NCBI GenBank assembly: GCA_964369185.1
Contig: CAYJEN010000001.1
Location: 35,802 to 99,801, forward strand
Origin: CAYJAZ01 sp964369185
Lineage (GTDB): Bacteria; Desulfobacterota; Desulfovibrionia; Desulfovibrionales; Desulfovibrionaceae
DNA: 64,000 nt
Direction of reading: 5' to 3'
This document shows positions 59,353 to 64,000 of this stretch, piece by piece. Made by a program: the position numbers and the translations under genes. Under the pieces are notes generated by a model, which worked only from the letters and a program-made list of their open reading frames with translations, searched no databases and was not told the DNA's origin. Each line of letters opens with the position of its first letter. Within the stretch, counting starts at the first letter, position 1.

Positions 59353-61677
59353 ATGATAATACGTCGTAAATGCGTGGTAGTTGGTCAAGTACAGGGTGTG
59401 GGTTTTCGTCCATTTGTGTATACTCTTGCTATATCTTTAGATTTAACCGGTTCTGTGAGTAATACTCGAGAGGGTGTATTTATTGAAATTCAAGGAAGTG
59501 AGAATAATATTGAAAAATTTAAAACTCGCTTGTTTGATGAACTTCCTCCTCTTGCAGAAATTTTGTCTTATAAAGAAGAAGAATGCCCACTCGTTGACGA
59601 TGAAAAAGAATTTCAGATTGTTATAACAGATTCACATGGAAAAGGGCATTCAGTACGAATTAGTCCCGATGTTGCGCATTGCGAAGCTTGCAAAAATGAA
59701 ATGCTTGATAAAGAAAACAAGCGATATCTTTATCCTTTTATAAATTGCACTCACTGTGGACCTCGCTTTAGTATTACGCATTCAATGCCTTATGACAGAG
59801 TAACTACATCAATGTCATGCTTTCCGCTTTGTGAAAAATGCAAAGAAGAGTATACAAATCCACTAGATAGACGCTTTCATGCTCAACCAACCGCTTGCCA
59901 TATCTGTGGGGTAAAAATCTGGACTGAAGAAGGGTTTGAAAATTTTGATGCTATAAAAATAACTCTTCAAAAATTACACGAAGGAAAAATTCTTGCAATC
60001 AAAGGACTTGGAGGTTTTCATCTAGCCTGTGATGCAATGAATATAAAAGCTATAGAAAATCTGCGTGAAAGAAAGAATAGACCAAGCAAAGCTTTTGCTA
60101 TCATGGTAAAAAACATAGATAAAGCTCGCGATATTGCATATATAGACGAAATAGAGGAAGAATTACTAACTTCAAGGCAAAGACCTATAGTAATCTGTAA
60201 AAGAAAGGAAAATATTTTACCCGATATTCTAAGTCCTGATACTAAAACTATTGGAATAATGCTTCCATCTACTCCATTACACGAACTTTTTTTCAATGCG
60301 GAACACTTTGATGAAAAAAACTTTGAGGCTCTTGTGATGACGTCGGGAAATCCTGCCGGTGAACCTATATGTTTAAAAAATAGAGAGGCGAGAGATAAAC
60401 TTGCTGACTTTGTAGACGGTTTTCTTTTTCATAATCGAGATATCCTAGTTCGAGTTGATGACAGTGTGCTTTTCGCAAAACCGCAACATATTAGAATTGA
60501 TGAAAAAGACTCTTTTGTCAGTATTAGACGAGCAAGAGGATATGTTCCAACTCCTGTATCTTTGCCGATTGATTTTGAAAAACCGTGCTCTAAAAAACAA
60601 AATATACTTGCATTTGGAGCAGATTTAAAAAATACTTGTTGTATTACAAGAACTAATGAAGAAAAAATCGAGGCTATAGTTGGTCAACATGTTGGCGATA
60701 TGGCAAGTATAAAAAATCAAGATTTTCTTCTTGAAACTATTGAACACTTAACAAAAATTTATGATGTAGAGCCAAAAGTTGTAGTTGCAGATGCACACCC
60801 TAACGCTTATTCTCACTTACTTGCAGAAGAATATGCCAGTGCAAGAAACTTGCCGTGCATAACTTTACAACATCATGCGGCTCATGCTTTTGCTTTGTTA
60901 GCGGATAATTCCTACGCAAACCCTTGTATTGTAATAGTTCTTGATGGAACAGGCTATGGCTTGGATAATACTATGTGGGGTGGTGAGCTTCTTTATATAG
61001 ATCCGCAAAAAGGTGAGTGGAAAAGGGTAGGGCATTTTTCAAAAGTTTTTCAACCAGCTAATGATAGAGCAGTGGAAAATCCGTGGTATATGACTCAATC
61101 TTATCTTCAATCTATTGGATTATCATATTTTATTGAAAGCGTAGATAAAGACGAGCAGGGAATTATTTATGAATTATGTGAGAAAAATATGGGCATTCAA
61201 ACTTCAAGCTGTGGCAGACTTTTTGATGCTGTAGGTGTTCTGCTTGCTTGTAATCCAATTATTTCTTACGAGGGGCAAGTGGCTATGCAACTTGAAGCAA
61301 AACAAGATGAAAACTTCAATGAATTTGATATGATAGATTCGTATCTAGATGATAATAATATCCTTATTTTTGATAATTTAAAGCTCTTTAAAAACTGCGT
61401 AGAGCGTAAAATGAATAAGCAATCGGATTCTGAAATAGCAAGATATTTTCATTTGTCCTTAGCTCATTCTCTTGTTGATTGGGCAAGAAAAGCATGTGAA
61501 ATATATGGAGTAAATTCTGTAGGAATGACAGGAGGAGTTTTCTTAAACAAAACATTAATTAGGGAAGTTTCTCAAGAATTAACAAATATAAGTATAAAGC
61601 CTCTTTTACATAAAAACTTCTCACCGAGTGATGCATCTTTAAGTTTGGGGCAAGCATTTTATGGAAGTTTAAAATAA
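59353..61677 (+). CDS. hypF: Carbamoyltransferase HypF, NiFe-hydrogenase maturation
   Basis: 774 aa, full-length. Acylphosphatase-like domain (about 5-90, VVGQVQGVGFRPFVYTLA), two zinc-finger motifs (CEACKNEMLDK...CTHCGPRF; CFPLCEKCKEEY...CHICGV), YrdC-like domain (about 200-380, KGLGGFHLACDA), and Kae1-like domain (about 410-774) with metal-binding HHAAHAFALLAD and GMTGGVFLN. It makes the thiocarbamate from which HypE forms the CN ligands of the NiFe site. AAGGA precedes the ATG. No other hyp or hydrogenase gene is in the window, but its presence implies a NiFe hydrogenase. Confidence 0.95.
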   Translation: MIIRRKCVVVGQVQGVGFRPFVYTLAISLDLTGSVSNTREGVFIEIQGSENNIEKFKTRLFDELPPLAEILSYKEEECPLVDDEKEFQIVITDSHGKGHSVRISPDVAHCEACKNEMLDKENKRYLYPFINCTHCGPRFSITHSMPYDRVTTSMSCFPLCEKCKEEYTNPLDRRFHAQPTACHICGVKIWTEEGFENFDAIKITLQKLHEGKILAIKGLGGFHLACDAMNIKAIENLRERKNRPSKAFAIMVKNIDKARDIAYIDEIEEELLTSRQRPIVICKRKENILPDILSPDTKTIGIMLPSTPLHELFFNAEHFDEKNFEALVMTSGNPAGEPICLKNREARDKLADFVDGFLFHNRDILVRVDDSVLFAKPQHIRIDEKDSFVSIRRARGYVPTPVSLPIDFEKPCSKKQNILAFGADLKNTCCITRTNEEKIEAIVGQHVGDMASIKNQDFLLETIEHLTKIYDVEPKVVVADAHPNAYSHLLAEEYASARNLPCITLQHHAAHAFALLADNSYANPCIVIVLDGTGYGLDNTMWGGELLYIDPQKGEWKRVGHFSKVFQPANDRAVENPWYMTQSYLQSIGLSYFIESVDKDEQGIIYELCEKNMGIQTSSCGRLFDAVGVLLACNPIISYEGQVAMQLEAKQDENFNEFDMIDSYLDDNNILIFDNLKLFKNCVERKMNKQSDSEIARYFHLSLAHSLVDWARKACEIYGVNSVGMTGGVFLNKTLIREVSQELTNISIKPLLHKNFSPSDASLSLGQAFYGSLK

Positions 61678-61690
61678 ATTAGTAAAACCT

Positions 61691-61716
61691 CAACTTTTTC
61701 AAAAGTTGTGTTTTTC
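61691..61716 (+). terminator. Terminator of hypF
   Basis: CAACTTTT / AAAAGTTG, a short 2-nt loop, followed by TGTTTTTCTTT. Confidence 0.65.
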
Positions 61717-61856
61717 TTTCCCCCAAAAGTTCCAAATTAGAAATACGTTAAGAAATATACTCTAAAGAAAGAAAATTATTTGACGAAAAAATAAAAAATA
61801 TATATAATCAAATAAAGTAATTAACATATTTCAAAAAAACAGTTGATGAGGTTGAT

Positions 61857-64000
61857 ATGTCTGAACAAAATAAGCCTTTTGAATTTGATGAAGATGATGA
61901 TATTATTGATTTAGTTGACATTGTAGAAACAGCTCCTACAACAGCTTCAACTTCTCCATCAGCTAAAGAAGAAGATGATGACAACTTCAAACTTGATGAC
62001 TTCCTAAGCGATCTTGAAGAAGATAAACCTACAGATTCTGATGAAAATCCATTAGAAGATGATTTCTTTGCAGATGCTTTTGCAAAAAAACAAGAAGAAT
62101 TTAATGCTAATCTTCAAGAAGATAAAACTTTAGAAGATGACTTTATTGACCTTGATGAAACTCACAAAGCTTCACCTTCGACATCTGAAGATGAAGATTT
62201 TATGAATGAATTTGATGAGTTACTCGAATCTGATGACTTTAAATCTTCAAATGATGAAACAGATGACTTGTTTGACTCTCTTGATGGCGATTTTGAGGAC
62301 CTTTTTGGAGAAGAAAAATCATCTGAAAAAGTTACAGCAGAAGAAGCTCCTGCTGAAGAAAAAACTGTTCCTGATGAATTAAGTATCGATGATATTGACA
62401 ATATTTTAGCTACTTCAGATGAAGACTTATCTAAAACAGAAGAGAGCGAACTTGAACTTGACGAACTTGACGATATCCTTTCAGGCTCCATTACTGATGA
62501 TGCTGATAAAGCAAACTCAATTGAACCAGCTGTTGAGCAAGTAATTGAAGAAGTTCAAGCTACAGAAGAAGCTTCTCCTGTTGATTCTCTTACCGATTCT
62601 CAACCTCAAGAAGAAAGTCTTGCTAATATTAATTTAGACGAACCTCTTACAGATGAGGACTTCCTTGCTATGGAATTTCCTGAAGAAGAGGCTCTTGACC
62701 TTGAACACTTGTTTGATGAAAGTTCAGAAAAAACAGAGTCTGCTCAAGCAACAGCGGAAGAGAGCATAGAAGATCTTCTTACTGTGGAAGAGCCTTTAGC
62801 AGAAGTTGTTGAAGAAAAAGCTCAAGAACCTGAAAAAGTAGAAGAAAAAACAGAAGAACCAGCTAAAGAAGAAAAGAAAGATATTTTAGATATAAGCGCA
62901 CAAGAAATTTTAAATGCGGCCGAAATTGCTCCAAAAGTTGCTGTAAAACCACTACAAAAAAGTGAACCTGTGGCAATTGCTCCGGTAGTTCCTGCACCGG
63001 CTGAACCTATGATTAATCCTGCTGAAAATGCAGAAGAGAGCACAACAAAACCGGTTGAAGAAACAAAGCCGGTAGCGAAAAAGCCATCTATTAAAATTCT
63101 TTCAAATAAAACAACAAAAAATTCTAAACCTGTAGATCCCGTTGAACCTGTCGCCGAAAAACAACCTTCAAGCGTAGTAACAGGATCTATCGCAGGTATT
63201 ATGAAACCTAAAGCAAAAGAACAGATTGCTGAACCGGCACCAGCACCAGTTCAAATGCCACCTTTTGATAATTCCCAAAATCAAGAGCAGTTAGATACCT
63301 TATTTACTAGTGTTGACAAGGTAAATAATGAAATTGGCACTATGCATCAGTCAATAGAAGAAAACACTAGTAGAAGTAAAGAAAATAGAATTGAATTAGA
63401 AATTCTCAAGAATAGACTTTCAGAAATTAGAAATAGTATATTTGAACTCTCAAGTTTACCGCTTACCGGCGCTTCTGATAATAGTGAAGATGATAAAAAG
63501 CTTGCAAAAGCAGAAGAAACAATCCATCTTAAAATTGATAGTTTTATCATGGATATGTCTGATAGATTTGACGAACATGCACGAGGTCTTGCAGTTTTTG
63601 AAGGTAGACTTTCAGAACTAGAAAAAACAAATGCTGAGATAGAATCAAACTTTGAACTTATCAAAAATAAGCTAGAAGCAAATGACGCTATTGAAGAAAG
63701 ATTCAAAGCTCTTGAGGAAAAAATGAATAATATCAGTTTACCACAAGAAAGCGCGCCTCAAAATAGCGTAAATGATGAACTTCTTAATTCTTTATCTGAA
63801 AGATTACAGTCAATTGAGGAAAGCCTCAAAAATCTTCCACAAATAGAATCAGATATTGAATCTATTAAGAATAAACCTGAACCTCAAGTAGATGAAACTC
63901 TTTCTGAAAGATTACAGTCAATTGAGGAAAGCCTCAAAAATCTTCCACAAATAGAATCAGATATTGAATCTATTAAGAATAAACCTGAACCTCAAGTAGA
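61857..64000 (+). CDS. Large acidic, coiled-coil-rich repeat protein, N-terminal part
   Basis: Open frame from ATG 61857 (with GAGG upstream) through the right edge: 714 codons and no stop. The first ~370 residues are very rich in Glu/Asp with short hydrophobic patches of the pattern DDFLSDLEED, DDLFDSLDGDFEDLFG, ELDELDDILSG; this looks intrinsically disordered with amphipathic short motifs. Residues ~380-480 are Pro/Lys/Ala/Val-rich (TolA-like linker, KPVAKKPSIKIL). From ~485 heptad-like helices predict a coiled coil (ENRIELEILKNRLSEIRNSI and following). The last 69 codons begin an exact tandem repeat. There is no signal peptide or membrane segment so far. I do not recognise a family; FimV- and TolA-like scaffold proteins have a similar make-up, but no domain supports that. 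Confidence 0.75.
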   Translation, partial: MSEQNKPFEFDEDDDIIDLVDIVETAPTTASTSPSAKEEDDDNFKLDDFLSDLEEDKPTDSDENPLEDDFFADAFAKKQEEFNANLQEDKTLEDDFIDLDETHKASPSTSEDEDFMNEFDELLESDDFKSSNDETDDLFDSLDGDFEDLFGEEKSSEKVTAEEAPAEEKTVPDELSIDDIDNILATSDEDLSKTEESELELDELDDILSGSITDDADKANSIEPAVEQVIEEVQATEEASPVDSLTDSQPQEESLANINLDEPLTDEDFLAMEFPEEEALDLEHLFDESSEKTESAQATAEESIEDLLTVEEPLAEVVEEKAQEPEKVEEKTEEPAKEEKKDILDISAQEILNAAEIAPKVAVKPLQKSEPVAIAPVVPAPAEPMINPAENAEESTTKPVEETKPVAKKPSIKILSNKTTKNSKPVDPVEPVAEKQPSSVVTGSIAGIMKPKAKEQIAEPAPAPVQMPPFDNSQNQEQLDTLFTSVDKVNNEIGTMHQSIEENTSRSKENRIELEILKNRLSEIRNSIFELSSLPLTGASDNSEDDKKLAKAEETIHLKIDSFIMDMSDRFDEHARGLAVFEGRLSELEKTNAEIESNFELIKNKLEANDAIEERFKALEEKMNNISLPQESAPQNSVNDELLNSLSERLQSIEESLKNLPQIESDIESIKNKPEPQVDETLSERLQSIEESLKNLPQIESDIESIKNKPEPQV
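63795..64000 (+). repeat. 108-bp tandem repeat within the acidic protein gene
   Basis: Unit 1 is 63795-63902; unit 2 starts at 63903 and is cut by the window edge after 98 bases. The 98 overlapping bases are identical. Each unit encodes 36 residues beginning SERLQSIEESLKNLPQIE, then a spacer with KPEPQ and DETL. Identity at DNA level signals recent duplication. Confidence 0.9.

Noticed and set aside
61808..63706. Serine-rich minus-strand frames
   Set aside because: They are the antisense of GAA/GAT-rich acidic codons, a known artefact.
1..64000. CRISPR array
   Set aside because: No series of short direct repeats with unique spacers was seen; the only exact tandem repeat is coding, at 63795.

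Overview
The window reads as a low-GC (roughly one-third G+C by eye) Gram-negative anaerobe, most likely a member of the Desulfovibrionaceae or a close relative. This is inferred from the gene order fabF-glyA-dCMP deaminase-ribD-ribE-ribBA, the oxygen-independent class III ribonucleotide reductase behind a cobalamin riboswitch, hypF (NiFe-hydrogenase maturation), malic enzyme, and an aldo/keto reductase with ferredoxin-type clusters. No rRNA or complete tRNA is present, so the assignment rests on protein families and synteny only.

Positions 1-7445 are the right-hand part of an integrated mobilizable element. It carries, from left to right: a SLOG (DUF1273)/phospholipase-D-helicase protein that runs off the left edge, with a membrane protein in the same operon; a MOBP relaxase and MobC; an origin of transfer laid out like that of RP4; a solitary DUF3883-type nuclease; and two tandem tyrosine recombinases, the first broken by a frameshift. 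The element ends in a 26-bp copy of a tRNA 3' end (7420-7445), followed by a terminator that presumably belonged to the original tRNA gene. The intact tRNA should lie left of the window. The element looks like a mobilizable island with defence-like cargo.

Positions 7660-20250 are chromosome with a sugar locus: a DUF4125 protein, an EAL phosphodiesterase, then ROK repressor - sugar ABC transporter (ATPase, permease, ChvE-like binding protein) - D-lyxose/D-mannose isomerase - fructokinase. Together these would import an aldose, isomerise it to a ketose and phosphorylate it. A sigma70-type promoter overlapped by an inverted repeat precedes the ROK gene. A CHASE-GGDEF diguanylate cyclase and a small RTX protein follow.

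Positions 20655-38803 hold mostly housekeeping genes: a DMT exporter, hisA, an Fe-S aldo/keto reductase, ilvE, phosphomannomutase, a glycosyltransferase with a PAP2 phosphatase, nrdD/nrdG under a B12 riboswitch, an ArsR/P-type ATPase metal-efflux pair, a Dabb protein, a PHP phosphoesterase, malic enzyme, PhnN and a CaCA antiporter.

Positions 39045-50825 carry an oligopeptide ABC transporter without a binding protein, then TrkH, then a phosphate regulon block (pstS, pstC, pstA, phoR-like kinase, pstB, phoU) headed by Pho-box-like repeats. Positions 51255-59089 are a minus-strand fatty-acid/one-carbon/riboflavin operon ending in an acyl-CoA synthetase. HypF and the start of a very acidic repeat protein, open at the right edge, finish the window.

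Two families of short dispersed repeats occupy the intergenic spaces: hairpin MITEs with GGGTGTGTTTC-type ends (15498, 18978, 34181, plus single ends) and an 84-bp repeat (45581, 51160). Three genes (both integrases and the PHP gene) have a perfect stem-loop that pairs away the Shine-Dalgarno sequence.
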